Source: Lewinellaceae bacterium
GTDB taxonomy: Bacteria > Bacteroidota > Bacteroidia > Chitinophagales > Saprospiraceae
Assembly: GCA_016711435.1 (NCBI GenBank)
Contig: JADJSY010000004.1
Coordinates: 161,477 to 225,476, forward strand
Direction: 5' to 3'
Length of the DNA stretch: 64,000 nucleotides
Below are positions 37,725 to 46,087 of the stretch, piece by piece. The first letter of the stretch is position 1; each line of letters opens with the position of its first letter. The notes under the pieces are model-generated. The model saw nothing but the letters and a program-made list of their open reading frames with translations, did not search any database and was not told the DNA's origin. A program made the translations under genes and the position numbers.

Positions 37725-38936
37725 CTACTTTTCCCAGGATCGGAAAGGCGCCGTCTGGTCGTACACATGGTACAAAATCGCTTTGTCAAAGTCTGTAAAT
37801 GGAATATTCCGGCGCGACATCACAAGTGCAGCCGTCTCGCAGGCTTCCGTAAATTTATAACTGCGATATCCTTTGTCCGTGCCGCCCCAACTAAAGTCTG
37901 GAATAAAATTGCGCTGATATCCGGCGCCGTACACATTGGAAAAAATGCCCACTACGGTACCGGTATTAAACATGGTGTTGATACCGCTTTTGGCATGATC
38001 GCCCATGATGAGTCCGACGAACTGTTCGCCCGTTTTTTCAAAACGCTGCGTATCGTAATCCCAAAGTTTTACTTCGGAATAGTTGTTTTTCAAGTTGGAG
38101 TTATTGGTGGCAGCGCCGAGGTTGCACCATTCGCCCAGCACCGAATCGCCGAGATATCCATCGTGCGCTTTGTTGGAATTAGCAAACAAGATCGAGCGCA
38201 CAATTTCGCCGCCAATGCGGCAACCGGCGCCGATAGAAGTATGGCCGTAAATTTTTGCCCCCATTTTGACAATCGTTTCTGCGCCGATGACAACCGGCCC
38301 GCGAAGCATGGAACCTTCCATGATTTCAGCGTTTTTGCCTACATAAATGGGGCCGGCGTGGGCATTCAGGATACAGCATTCCATTTGCACCCCTTCTTCC
38401 AGAAAGACATTTTGTGTGGGGCCGATCAAACGGTTGGTAGGCGAAACGGGCTGCGACTTCCGTCCCGAAGTAATCAGTTGATAATCGTCCAGAATAGCCG
38501 TTGCATTCAGCCGGGTCAGTTGCCACAGGTGTTCGATACGCGTAACGGAAATGGTGCTTTCCAGTTCTTTTCCCTGTAATTCGCGCACTTCTTCATCATC
38601 AATCAGGGTCTCAAACTGCGCTTCATTCAGGCGGGCAGCCACCAGTTCACCTTCGTACAACAAGGCTTCCCCCATGCCGAGGGCATCAATGCGGCGGCAA
38701 ATTTCCTCCGTCGGAATAATACCTCCGTTGATCACAAGGTTTTCAGCTTCAATTCTGATCGGATATTTTTCCTGGAGATACTCCTGCGTGATGTAGGAGA
38801 CGCTGCCGCGCAAACGGTGCTCCCATTTTTCCCGAAGCGTGAGGATACCCAATCGCAGCTCTCCCATCGGTCGCGTACTGGTCAGCGGCTGCAGATGGCT
38901 GCGGGCATCGGAATCAAAGAGTATGATGTTGAGCAT
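37725..38936 (-). CDS. GlmU-like nucleotidyltransferase/acetyltransferase, Bacteroidota type
   Basis: The 403-residue protein starts with MLNIILFDSDARSHLQPL, then TSTRPMGELRLGILTLREKW. This is the N-terminal pattern of the alternative Bacteroidota GlmU family rather than classic GlmU. The C-terminal half is a left-handed beta-helix with hexapeptide repeats (VYVGKNAEIMEGSMLRGPVV-like and GAKIYGHTSIGAGCRIGGE). The family is annotated as UDP-GlcNAc diphosphorylase/glucosamine-1-phosphate acetyltransferase, supplying UDP-GlcNAc for peptidoglycan. It leads an operon with purM (20-bp gap). Confidence 0.85.
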   Translation of the reverse strand: MLNIILFDSDARSHLQPLTSTRPMGELRLGILTLREKWEHRLRGSVSYITQEYLQEKYPIRIEAENLVINGGIIPTEEICRRIDALGMGEALLYEGELVAARLNEAQFETLIDDEEVRELQGKELESTISVTRIEHLWQLTRLNATAILDDYQLITSGRKSQPVSPTNRLIGPTQNVFLEEGVQMECCILNAHAGPIYVGKNAEIMEGSMLRGPVVIGAETIVKMGAKIYGHTSIGAGCRIGGEIVRSILFANSNKAHDGYLGDSVLGEWCNLGAATNNSNLKNNYSEVKLWDYDTQRFEKTGEQFVGLIMGDHAKSGINTMFNTGTVVGIFSNVYGAGYQRNFIPDFSWGGTDKGYRSYKFTEACETAALVMSRRNIPFTDFDKAILYHVYDQTAPFRSWEK

Positions 38937-38984
38937 TAGGCCAGTGGTTGTGATTCGGTTGTTTGCGCTGCAAATTTGAGAAAT

Positions 38985-39024
38985 AAAAAAGTCCCAACAC
39001 GCACGAAGCCTATCGGGACTTTAA
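38985..39024 (-). terminator. Intrinsic terminator of rpmE2
   Basis: The stem AAAGTCCC/GGGACTTT has a 19-nt loop and, on the - strand, a T6 tail. It lies 22 nt after the rpmE2 stop. Confidence 0.8.
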
Positions 39025-39046
39025 AAAAACCGCAGGAAGCGGAAAA

Positions 39047-39301
39047 TTACTTCGAAAACTTGGCAAATTTCTTGTTGAATTTGTCAATACGACCGGCCGT
39101 GTCAACGAATTTCATTTTACCGGTGAAAAACGGGTGGCTGTAAGCCGAAATCTCCATTTTGATCAATGGGTAGCTGTTGCCATCTTCCCAAGTGGTCGTT
39201 TCTTTTGAATTCGCGCAAGATTTACCGAGGAATGCTTCGTCCGTGGAAATATCTTTAAACACAACGGTACGGTAGCTGGCCGGATGAATATCTTTTTTCA
39301 T
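39047..39301 (-). CDS. rpmE2: 50S ribosomal protein L31, type B
   Basis: The 84-residue length and sequence (KDIHPASYRTVVFKDISTD, then SAYSHPFFTGKMKFVDTAG) are those of L31 type B. It lacks the CxxC zinc site of the type A protein; one Cys remains. It has a strong promoter upstream (TTTG, 20 nt, TACATTTG) and a good terminator, so it is a single-gene unit. Confidence 0.96.
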   Translation of the reverse strand: MKKDIHPASYRTVVFKDISTDEAFLGKSCANSKETTTWEDGNSYPLIKMEISAYSHPFFTGKMKFVDTAGRIDKFNKKFAKFSK

Positions 39302-39353
39302 GACTATTTTGCTGAAAATGAGTGGTATTCCTGTAAAAACAAAATTTGAGCCG

Positions 39354-39385
39354 CAAATGTAGAAACACTTTGTGGTCTTTTCAAA
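39354..39385 (-). promoter_or_regulatory. rpmE2 promoter, TTTG-N20-TACATTTG
   Basis: On the - strand TTTG (39385-39382) is followed after 20 nt by TACATTTG (39361-39354), an ideal Bacteroidota -33/-7 pair. The ATG follows about 53 nt later. Confidence 0.8.
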
Positions 39386-39402
39386 ACATTTTTGTAAAAA
39401 AA

Positions 39403-39522
39403 TTGAGGGTTGTTAGAAGTGGTTAGAGAATGTTGAGGTTGAGTGGTTGAGGGCAACTCAGAGAAGGGAAGTATTGTTCATAGTGTGGCCCTCAACATCT
39501 CAACCCTCAACATTCTCAACAA
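39403..39522. repeat. Palindromic spacer of GTTGAGG words
   Basis: The left side (39403-39454) has TTGAGGGTTG, GAATGTTGAGG and GGTTGAGGGC. The right side (39487-39522) has GGCCCTCAACATCTCAACC and CTCAACATTCTCAAC. The right edge runs into the last codons and stop of the TraB/GumN gene (39500). It is related to the element at 11763. Confidence 0.7.
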
Positions 39523-40306
39523 ACAACACTGGCTTCACCACAAATCCCTTTTTCCGCAGCAAACTCAACATCCCCTTACCGCCCGGCAGGTGACCGGCGC
39601 CAACCGCGCAGAAAAGCGCCTGCGTGGCGGCCATTTCCTCAAATCGTTGGGTCATCCTTTTGTTACGCCTGTAAATCAGCACTTTGCGCATACCTTTTGC
39701 ATCTTTTTTGGCAGCTTTATACAAGGGTTGCATATCTCCGGCGACATACCAGGCCATCATTTTTTTGAGGCGTTTTTTTTGCCTGTTAAAATTTTTGAGC
39801 AGCCAGGTGAGGCTTTTGAGGTGTTGTTCCAGCGTGATTGTGCGAAGTGTCAGCAGTTGATCCGCAAAAGTTTCCACTCCGGCGGTTTGTTTTCCCAACA
39901 AACGGGCGTGGTTCCAGAGCGTCTCGTCCAGCGATTGCGGCGCTTCATCCATCAAAAAAGCCGCCGTGAGCGCCGTACTGACGCTCATGGGGTGCTGGTG
40001 GCGAAATGTTTCTGCTGTTAAGCCTAATTTTTTCCGGGCATACCGATCGAGGTTTTTCCAGACGCCCGGTTTCAAAAGGGTGTCCAGGGTTTGCCCTTCC
40101 GGCAAACGCAGGGCTTCCTGTAGCACCGCCGGCTCTATTTCGTTGAAATCAAATTCTGTTGCGAACACGTCGCATTGCGCAAGATGAGCCTGGGCCGGCT
40201 CCAGCCATGTAAAAGCGCGCAGGTCGCGCACGTGCATGGTGCCGAACAGGTAAGAATCCGGTCCGCCGCCGGGCGGCGTGATGCGCCAAAGCAAGGATTT
40301 TTTCAA
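39500..40306 (-). CDS. TraB/GumN family protein
   Basis: The 268-residue protein has the two family motifs. One is near the N-terminus (YLFGTMHVRDLRAF, with the conserved GTxH) and one near the C-terminus (CAVGAGHLPGGKG). TraB/GumN proteins are TIKI-like putative metalloproteases related to the erythromycin esterase fold; activity in bacteria is mostly untested. The N-terminus (MKKSLLWRITPPGGG) is not a convincing signal peptide, so location is uncertain. Its final codons lie inside GTTGAGG words of the palindrome. Confidence 0.85.
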   Translation of the reverse strand: MKKSLLWRITPPGGGPDSYLFGTMHVRDLRAFTWLEPAQAHLAQCDVFATEFDFNEIEPAVLQEALRLPEGQTLDTLLKPGVWKNLDRYARKKLGLTAETFRHQHPMSVSTALTAAFLMDEAPQSLDETLWNHARLLGKQTAGVETFADQLLTLRTITLEQHLKSLTWLLKNFNRQKKRLKKMMAWYVAGDMQPLYKAAKKDAKGMRKVLIYRRNKRMTQRFEEMAATQALFCAVGAGHLPGGKGMLSLLRKKGFVVKPVLFVENVEG

Positions 40307-40428
40307 GTTATATTTTTTAAGAAATGAGGTTTATATTTCTCTTGTAAATTTAAAATTGTTTTTAAAAATACAGGATAATGCAAATGGGGGACTTGTACAG
40401 AATATTGATTCCCCAGTAAAGCCGCGTA

Positions 40429-40540
40429 GCGGCATAAGGTCGGTAGAAAACCAAAGAGCAATGTACAAGGAGCACTGTAAATTTCATGTACGGTGCTCCG
40501 CACCTTGTGAACACGCATATTGCTACTGACCTTATGCGCC
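40429..40540. repeat. Nested inverted repeat (GGCATAAGGTCGGTAG)
   Basis: The outer arms AGCGGCATAAGGTCGGTAG (40429-40447) and CTACTGACCTTATGCGCC (40523-40540) pair with about two mismatches. Inner arms around AAGGAGCAC and GTGCTCC pair as well. It sits in the 293-bp spacer between the TraB start and the next gene's stop; nothing else supported there. It is not of the G/T word type. Confidence 0.7.
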
Positions 40541-40599
40541 AGAGCGTCCAACTAAAATCAGGTCCTGTACAATTGGTAGAAAATCAGATTAACTAATTA

Positions 40600-41682
40600 T
40601 CACTCCGAGTCACAGGAAATTACTATCGTCCGTTCCCCATCTTTATCCCAGGGTTTTACCAGCAATATCTCCAAACGGCTGCTGTCCGGTTCGGATGTAC
40701 AGCGGCAAAGGTAACGCCCCATTTGCCGGAATGTATGTTCGGAATAAAACATCGGTACCCCGATGGATGCATAAGACCAGTCGTCGAGCAACAAACGGCG
40801 GCCTTCATCAAACGATTTTTCGGCCCAGACATCACCCACTTGTGCACAGGGTACGGGACTGTAAAACACCGCTTCCGGTTGGGTATTGGAGTACAGTTGC
40901 CAGGAGAGTTGATAAGGCCAATACTGAAACAGGCCCGCCAGCGGAAACAGCCAGGCAAGTATCAAAATCGCGATCCGGCCTTTGTGGCGCTGCAACTTCG
41001 GCTCGGCCGGTGTGGAAAGTAACACAAAAGCAATGGCCGACATGGCCGCATTCCAGGGCAACACCACGTAATTCCACTGCGCTTTGAGCAAAAAAACAAT
41101 GATAATGGTATGAAAACCAACGAAAGCCCATCGCCACCAGGCTTTGGCGTTCGGCCACAACAACACTACCGCCAAGGCCATTTCTAACAGCGCAACCCCA
41201 TAACCCAAAGCCGGATATTCGCCCAGAAAACGGGTAGCCATAAAAGCCTCGGTAAACCAAGTGAAGTTATCTTCCGCAAAATATGGCTGGAGTTTGTTGA
41301 CGCCTCCCCAAAAATAAACTGCCGCAAGCAGCCGGCGCAGGGCCGTGTGCGCCGTATTTTTTTCAAAAAAAACGATACCCAAAACGAGTGTGTAAAACCA
41401 GAGCCAGGGCTGGATCCGATTGAGATCGAGCACGCACATGCACAGCAGAAATACGACCAAGGGCAGTAAAAATGCCCGGGCAGGTTTGGCTATTCCGTCA
41501 ATCAGCAAGGTGATGACGCCGCCAAACAGCAAGGCATGAATCATGGATGTTTCTGTGGAAGCCTCTCCCCAAAGCGGTAAAACGGGAAAACTCCGCTCCC
41601 CTATTCCCCACATGGACCAACTCAACAGCATACAGGCCGCAAGCCCGCACAATGCAATGCGTACGATTCGATCTGTCACCAT
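40600..41682 (-). CDS. Polytopic membrane protein, HTTM-like
   Basis: I use the ATG at 41682 (MVTDRIVRIALCGLAACMLL), 13 nt after a TAATTTTG promoter. The roughly 360-residue protein has about eight transmembrane helices and a soluble C-terminal tail of about 100 residues. AVYFWGGVNKLQPYF resembles the signature of HTTM/vitamin K-dependent carboxylase-like membrane proteins. No catalytic residue can be assigned with confidence. The tail has three Cys (YLCRCTSE, VISCDSE). Confidence 0.6.
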   Translation of the reverse strand: MVTDRIVRIALCGLAACMLLSWSMWGIGERSFPVLPLWGEASTETSMIHALLFGGVITLLIDGIAKPARAFLLPLVVFLLCMCVLDLNRIQPWLWFYTLVLGIVFFEKNTAHTALRRLLAAVYFWGGVNKLQPYFAEDNFTWFTEAFMATRFLGEYPALGYGVALLEMALAVVLLWPNAKAWWRWAFVGFHTIIIVFLLKAQWNYVVLPWNAAMSAIAFVLLSTPAEPKLQRHKGRIAILILAWLFPLAGLFQYWPYQLSWQLYSNTQPEAVFYSPVPCAQVGDVWAEKSFDEGRRLLLDDWSYASIGVPMFYSEHTFRQMGRYLCRCTSEPDSSRLEILLVKPWDKDGERTIVISCDSE

Positions 41683-41694
41683 ATAGCAGGCGCG

Positions 41695-41702
41695 CAAAAT
41701 TA
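41695..41702 (-). promoter_or_regulatory. -7 element TAATTTTG
   Basis: On the - strand TAATTTTG stands 12 nt before the ATG at 41682, nearly leaderless, and decides that start. Confidence 0.65.
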
Positions 41703-41772
41703 GTTTATACTAAATCTTCTGTAACTCACTGATTTAAATTGCTTTTTACCCTTTGCGATTTTGCCCTTTTAC

Positions 41773-43329
41773 TTATTTCAGCGGCTTAATCATCACTTTC
41801 GCATTGGTAAAACCTGCGCGTCGAAGCGATTTTTGCAGATTGGACGCGAGGCTGCGCGCCGCACTTTCGGACGGCTGAACAACACCCAGCCAGACGATCC
41901 AGCCCGATTTACCGGTAGTCAGGCAACTCTGTGGCACGACCTGCGCTGCAAGGCCTTTCTTGCTCAATGCCGCCACCCGGGCCGTAGCGAGGTCTTTGGA
42001 GGAAAAAGCATTGTCCTGCACAATCCAGCCGGATTTGCCTTTCAACAGTGCGCAGGGATCGGCAGCGGTTTTGGGCGCGACGGCAGCTTTCTTTTTCGGG
42101 GCAACTTTTTTGACAGGTGGCTCGGGATCACTTTCCCCTTCGTCGTCGTCGCCTGAAAGGTTGATGGTCTGCACATCATCGTCTTCCGGCACATATTTCG
42201 GTTTGGAGGAAATGGGATATTGTTTTTGAATTCCTGTACTGTATGGAATCGGGTCTCCGTCGATGACATAACCGTACTGATCTTCCGGGTTTTTCCCGGC
42301 TTTCCATTCCTTCAATTCTTCCAGATCAGCCGCATTGACTTCTCTGAAATGAAGGACTTTCCAAAACAAAGGCGCAATAATCAACAAGCCCAGCAATACG
42401 ATCAGTTTTTGCATGGCCTGCGCACTCATAAAACGGGTGTAGGCGGTCGCCGTTTTGTCAAAAGGCTGACTAAATGCGCCCCAGACGTATTTTTTCAGCG
42501 GATCAAAAATCAGGTAGTGGAATGGGCGGGTTATCTTGTTGAACCAAACACTCAGGAAATCGGGTGTATTTTGACGCATTTTTTTCAAAGGCGCCGTACT
42601 CGTCATGGCGTTGTACCACTGCGAACGGGTTACCCAAGCCGCTATTTTCCGGTCTTTTCCATATATGCCAAGCCGGGAAGGATCATTGAGTTTGCGGACA
42701 TTTCCTTCGGTCGGTACAACAGCCAGCCCGATGCCGTTGTAAACGCATTGATTGCGCAATTCGATCAGGTAAGGATCGCTGGGGCCGGGAAAAACATCTT
42801 CTGCTAATGCGATCCATTGTTCGTCGGCGTGGTATTGTTTAAACTGTTGAATAGCAAAGATATAGCGGTATTTTCGCCACTTCTGCATAGTAAAATGCCA
42901 GCCAAAAAAGCCAATCATGGCCACTCCCGTCAGCATTCCGATATTGCCCGCCCATTGTAACGTAATGAGCCACAAGCGGTTATAAACAAAACCGATCACA
43001 TAAACAGCGGCAGCCAACATGGTTCCAAATGCAGCGCAGTCCCACAAAAAATAACTGAGGTTCAACTGATATTTCACTTCTTCCGCCTTGTCGCGCGAAG
43101 TAGCCTCATAGGTACACACAAACAGGGAACCGTCTTCTTTGCGAAACGTCATTTTACCATCGGCGACCAGGCCGCCGGCACTGACATTATCCAACTCCAC
43201 CACAATACTATTGGGCATGGGTTCATAACGCCTTTTATAAAAATCTTTTAAAAAAGGAATAAACCGCTGCTTCACCTCTTCTTCGGTGAGCACTGTTTTT
43301 TGAAAACCCAATGACCCTGTATCTTCCAT
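41773..43329 (-). CDS. Membrane protein with C-terminal SPOR-like domain
   Basis: In this 518-residue protein, residues 1-90 form a soluble domain (AGGLVADGKMTFRKEDGS, FVCTYEATS). Two transmembrane helices follow (about 92-140), then a second soluble domain (FAIQQFKQYHADEQWIALAE, NQCVYNGIGLAVVPTEG). A third helix (IVLLGLLIIAPLFW, about 305-325), an acidic then Lys-rich linker (DDDEGESDPEPPVKK) and a SPOR-like C-terminus (about 430-518, with two KSGWIV halves) complete it. SPOR domains bind denuded peptidoglycan at division sites. The soluble domains faintly suggest a PD-(D/E)xK-type fold, which I cannot confirm. Membership in a named family is unknown. Confidence 0.7.
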   Translation of the reverse strand: MEDTGSLGFQKTVLTEEEVKQRFIPFLKDFYKRRYEPMPNSIVVELDNVSAGGLVADGKMTFRKEDGSLFVCTYEATSRDKAEEVKYQLNLSYFLWDCAAFGTMLAAAVYVIGFVYNRLWLITLQWAGNIGMLTGVAMIGFFGWHFTMQKWRKYRYIFAIQQFKQYHADEQWIALAEDVFPGPSDPYLIELRNQCVYNGIGLAVVPTEGNVRKLNDPSRLGIYGKDRKIAAWVTRSQWYNAMTSTAPLKKMRQNTPDFLSVWFNKITRPFHYLIFDPLKKYVWGAFSQPFDKTATAYTRFMSAQAMQKLIVLLGLLIIAPLFWKVLHFREVNAADLEELKEWKAGKNPEDQYGYVIDGDPIPYSTGIQKQYPISSKPKYVPEDDDVQTINLSGDDDEGESDPEPPVKKVAPKKKAAVAPKTAADPCALLKGKSGWIVQDNAFSSKDLATARVAALSKKGLAAQVVPQSCLTTGKSGWIVWLGVVQPSESAARSLASNLQKSLRRAGFTNAKVMIKPLK

Positions 43330-43381
43330 CTTTACTATTGTTCTTCAAAATGCGTTATTCAGTGGGTTTGATGGTTTGGAT

Positions 43382-43492
43382 AGTTTGATGGTTTGAAAGT
43401 TTGATGGTTTGAGGTGGTAACTCTTGGCTTAGGTTAAATCATGGCCAAGAGTTACCACCATCAAACCAAACCATCAAACATAAACCATCAAA
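43382..43492. repeat. Palindrome, GGTTTGATGG family with AACTCTTGGC core
   Basis: The left side (43382-43428) is GTTTGATGG words ending GGTGGTAACTCTTGGC. The right side (43444-43492) begins with its exact complement, GCCAAGAGTTACCACC, followed by ATCAAACC words. The right edge supplies the stop of the DUF6340 gene at 43488. Confidence 0.85.
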
Positions 43493-44570
43493 CTTCACCC
43501 TCAAACCCACACACCTTTTTCTTCGGCATCTGCGATTCCACCTTGCGCACATCATTTTGACGCATTTGAATTACCTGAATGTAATTTCCGGCCTTTTTAT
43601 TGCCGTAATCATTCGAGGCTTTTTTAGCCCAATCGAGCGCAAGGTCGAGGTTGCCGTTCAATTCTGCCGTAATGGCCATGTTATAAGCGGCGCGTCCGGC
43701 TGCTTTTTTGTTTTCGCCTGCCGTCGCTTCTATTTTTTTCCAGATGGTGGCGGCGCGTTCGTATTCGCGGTTTTTCAAAAAAACAGCGGCCTGCTGCATC
43801 TCCGTTTTATAGCCTTTTGCTTTGTGGTAATACTGCCGGGATACTGCAACATACAGCGGGGCGATGCGGGCGCCGTACTCATGTCCGACGGCAAATGCCA
43901 CGGAGCGGGTAACAGACACCTGGGATGGCAGGTTGTTCAGCGCATTCCGCTCGGTCGAACCGGTAGATGTTTTTTCGAGGTAGTCGTCGGTTGTATATTC
44001 ATCCACAATGATCTTGGTACGCGGGTCGTACAAGCGCCAGCCGATGCGAACGCCGGTGCGCTGCTGCCCGCGATAACTGACGTCGATATACTGTTTTCCG
44101 TCTTTGCCTTTGCGTTTGGTTTCGACGCGGCGGGCGCTAGCAGAATTGTCAGAGTCGAAAGACTCAATCGTAACAACCGCATGGGCGCCATAATCAGCGC
44201 AGATACGTTCTACTTCCCTCCATTCCAGCGGAGCGGGCAGGTTATTGCCGGCTTTGCTACCGGTCATTTCGATCCCGGTATTTTTCACCGTAAACCGCGG
44301 GGTACGGGTGAGGGCGTCAGTCAGTCCGCGCACGGCTTCTTCGCGGCTGCGGCGGTCCTGGCCGATGGCTTCTCCGGTAAACAGTCCTTCCAACACGTTC
44401 AACCAGCCGTTGGAAGGTTTGCTGCGATCTACCACAGCGACGGTTGCAATGTGTTCTGGGAGAGTCATCTGGGCAGGTTGCAGCACGGTGAGCGACGTGC
44501 TTTTCATACAACTACTGAACAGGGAAGCGAGCAAAAAGAGCAGGAAGGAAAATTTTACAAGGTGTTTCAC
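43488..44570 (-). CDS. DUF6340 family lipoprotein
   Basis: I prefer the GTG at 44570 because it opens directly into a lipoprotein signal (VKHLVKFSFLLFLLASLFSSC, lipobox FSSC); the ATG at 44639 adds 23 residues with no signal character. The rest of the protein (about 360 residues in all) has HIATVAVVDRSKPSNGWLN and ICADYGAHAVVTIESFDSD. The helical C-terminus has TPR-like units (ERAATIWKKIEATAGENKKA, AITAELNGNLDLALDWAKK). This layout fits DUF6340 envelope lipoproteins of Bacteroidota, whose function is unknown. Confidence 0.75.
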   Translation of the reverse strand: MKHLVKFSFLLFLLASLFSSCMKSTSLTVLQPAQMTLPEHIATVAVVDRSKPSNGWLNVLEGLFTGEAIGQDRRSREEAVRGLTDALTRTPRFTVKNTGIEMTGSKAGNNLPAPLEWREVERICADYGAHAVVTIESFDSDNSASARRVETKRKGKDGKQYIDVSYRGQQRTGVRIGWRLYDPRTKIIVDEYTTDDYLEKTSTGSTERNALNNLPSQVSVTRSVAFAVGHEYGARIAPLYVAVSRQYYHKAKGYKTEMQQAAVFLKNREYERAATIWKKIEATAGENKKAAGRAAYNMAITAELNGNLDLALDWAKKASNDYGNKKAGNYIQVIQMRQNDVRKVESQMPKKKVCGFEGEV

Positions 44571-44681
44571 AGGTGTCAATTTTTGGTTTTGAATATTGAG
44601 CGCTAACAAAATGGAATAACGGGGATTAGACAGACGCATACCTGTTTCGGTCGCAGGTTTTCAAAAAAATGCACGGGAAAC

Positions 44682-44754
44682 ATGAGTCATCCCGGATTTT
44701 GCCTAAAACGACCACAAGAGGCCAAAAGGGCTACAAAAATCCGGGATGACTCAT
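44682..44754. repeat. Inverted repeat ATGAGTCATCCCGGATTTT, 19-bp perfect arms
   Basis: Arms 44682-44700 and 44736-44754 are exact complements with a 35-nt loop. They extend the ATCCCGGAT stem used at 28829. It lies between the divergent DUF6340 and crtY genes, so a terminator role is not obvious. Confidence 0.85.
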
Positions 44755-44864
44755 ATTTTCAAAGGTTCCAGACACGAATGCGCTTGGCCACGCAAAAATC
44801 AACATTTTTTTTCTTCCTTTTGAACCATTATTCAAAACCTTTATTTCCTTACAGACAAATCTAC

Positions 44865-46076
44865 ATGGGAAATTTTGACATCATCATAGCAGGAGCAGGA
44901 CTTTCAGGGCTTACACTCGCCCTGGAGTGCGCGCGCCGCCCTTTTTTTCAGGGACAAAAAATCCTGTTAATCGACCGGGACGCCAAGGAAAAAAACGACC
45001 GTACCTGGTGCTTCTGGGCTACTGACGACGAAATATTGCCGCCGGTAATTTTTAAAACCTGGAATCAGTGCCGTTTTTTTGGCAAAACCGCTGAAATCCC
45101 GATGCGACTGACGCCCTACCGATACCACATGGTGCGCGGTATCGATTTTTACACCTGGGCGAAGGCGGAATTGTCGAAATGGCCGCATATCCAGCGCATT
45201 ACCGCCAACATCACTTCCATTGATGCCGATGCCGGCATTGTACACAGCGACCAGGGCGATTTCCGGGGCGACCGGATATTCAATTCCGCCCTCACTACCA
45301 TGCCTTTGCTGCCCAACGCCAGTGCGCTGTATCCGAATCCGCCCCTGAGCCAACAGAACGCTAAGGTCGCTAAAGGCCACACCTGGCTGCTGCAACACTT
45401 CAAAGGCTGGATCATTGAAACGCCCGAACCGGCATTCGACCCGGAGGTCGTCACATTTATGGATTACCGCCCCGAGCAAAAGGGGGAAACCCGTTTTGTA
45501 TATGTGTTGCCTTTCAGCAAACACCGCGCATTGGTGGAGTTTACCATATTTTCACCGGCACTTGACGGCGCGGAAGCATACGACAACGCATTACGAGATT
45601 ACGTTCGCCATCAATTAAAAATCAAAGACTTTAAGATTGAGGAGGAAGAATTCGGGGTCATCCCGATGACGGATTATCCACTTAGCCCGAAGCCTTCCGG
45701 TCGTGTCATACCCATTGGAACGGTGGGCGGTTTTGTGAAGGCTTCGAGCGGATATGCGTTTAAACGCACGCAGCGGAAAATCCGGGCCTTTGCAGATGCC
45801 TGGGAAAAAACGGGCGCGCCCGACCTGGCGATCATGCGTTCGCGCAAGGCATTTCGCATTTTTGATTCCATTATGCTGCGCGTGTTGAACGATCGATTGT
45901 TGCCGGGTCACCTGCTTTTCAACCGTCTTTTTCAGCGACTGGAAACGCCGCTTGTTTTTCGTTTTCTGGATGAGGATACTACTTTTGCAGAAACCTTGCG
46001 TTTGCTGAACACGCCGCCAACCCTGCCTTTCCTGAAAGCGGTATTCCGGCAGGGAAGGAAATTGTTTCACGTCTGA
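44865..46076 (+). CDS. crtY: Lycopene beta-cyclase
   Basis: The ATG at 44865 gives MGNFDIIIAGAGLSGLTLAL, with the dinucleotide-binding Gly motif at residues 6-16; the longer frame upstream reads through an inverted repeat. The roughly 403-residue flavoprotein shows NDRTWCFWATDD near residue 40, YRYHMVRGIDFYTW, LLQHFKGW near 180, EEFGVIPMTDYPL near 265 and GTVGGFVKASSGYAF near 290. These are the CrtY-type cyclase signatures. It closes lycopene ends to beta-carotene rings at the membrane. No other carotenoid gene is in the window. It leads an operon with coaE (about 11-bp gap). Confidence 0.92.
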   Translation: MGNFDIIIAGAGLSGLTLALECARRPFFQGQKILLIDRDAKEKNDRTWCFWATDDEILPPVIFKTWNQCRFFGKTAEIPMRLTPYRYHMVRGIDFYTWAKAELSKWPHIQRITANITSIDADAGIVHSDQGDFRGDRIFNSALTTMPLLPNASALYPNPPLSQQNAKVAKGHTWLLQHFKGWIIETPEPAFDPEVVTFMDYRPEQKGETRFVYVLPFSKHRALVEFTIFSPALDGAEAYDNALRDYVRHQLKIKDFKIEEEEFGVIPMTDYPLSPKPSGRVIPIGTVGGFVKASSGYAFKRTQRKIRAFADAWEKTGAPDLAIMRSRKAFRIFDSIMLRVLNDRLLPGHLLFNRLFQRLETPLVFRFLDEDTTFAETLRLLNTPPTLPFLKAVFRQGRKLFHV

Positions 46077-46087
46077 ATTTCTTTGTG

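Noticed and set aside
40303..40551. 82-codon - strand frame in the TraB spacer
   Set aside because: It is made largely of the inverted repeat at 40429-40540 and has no recognisable domain.
44682..44864. N-terminal extension of crtY
   Set aside because: It would read through a perfect inverted repeat, and the FAD motif starts right after the ATG at 44865.
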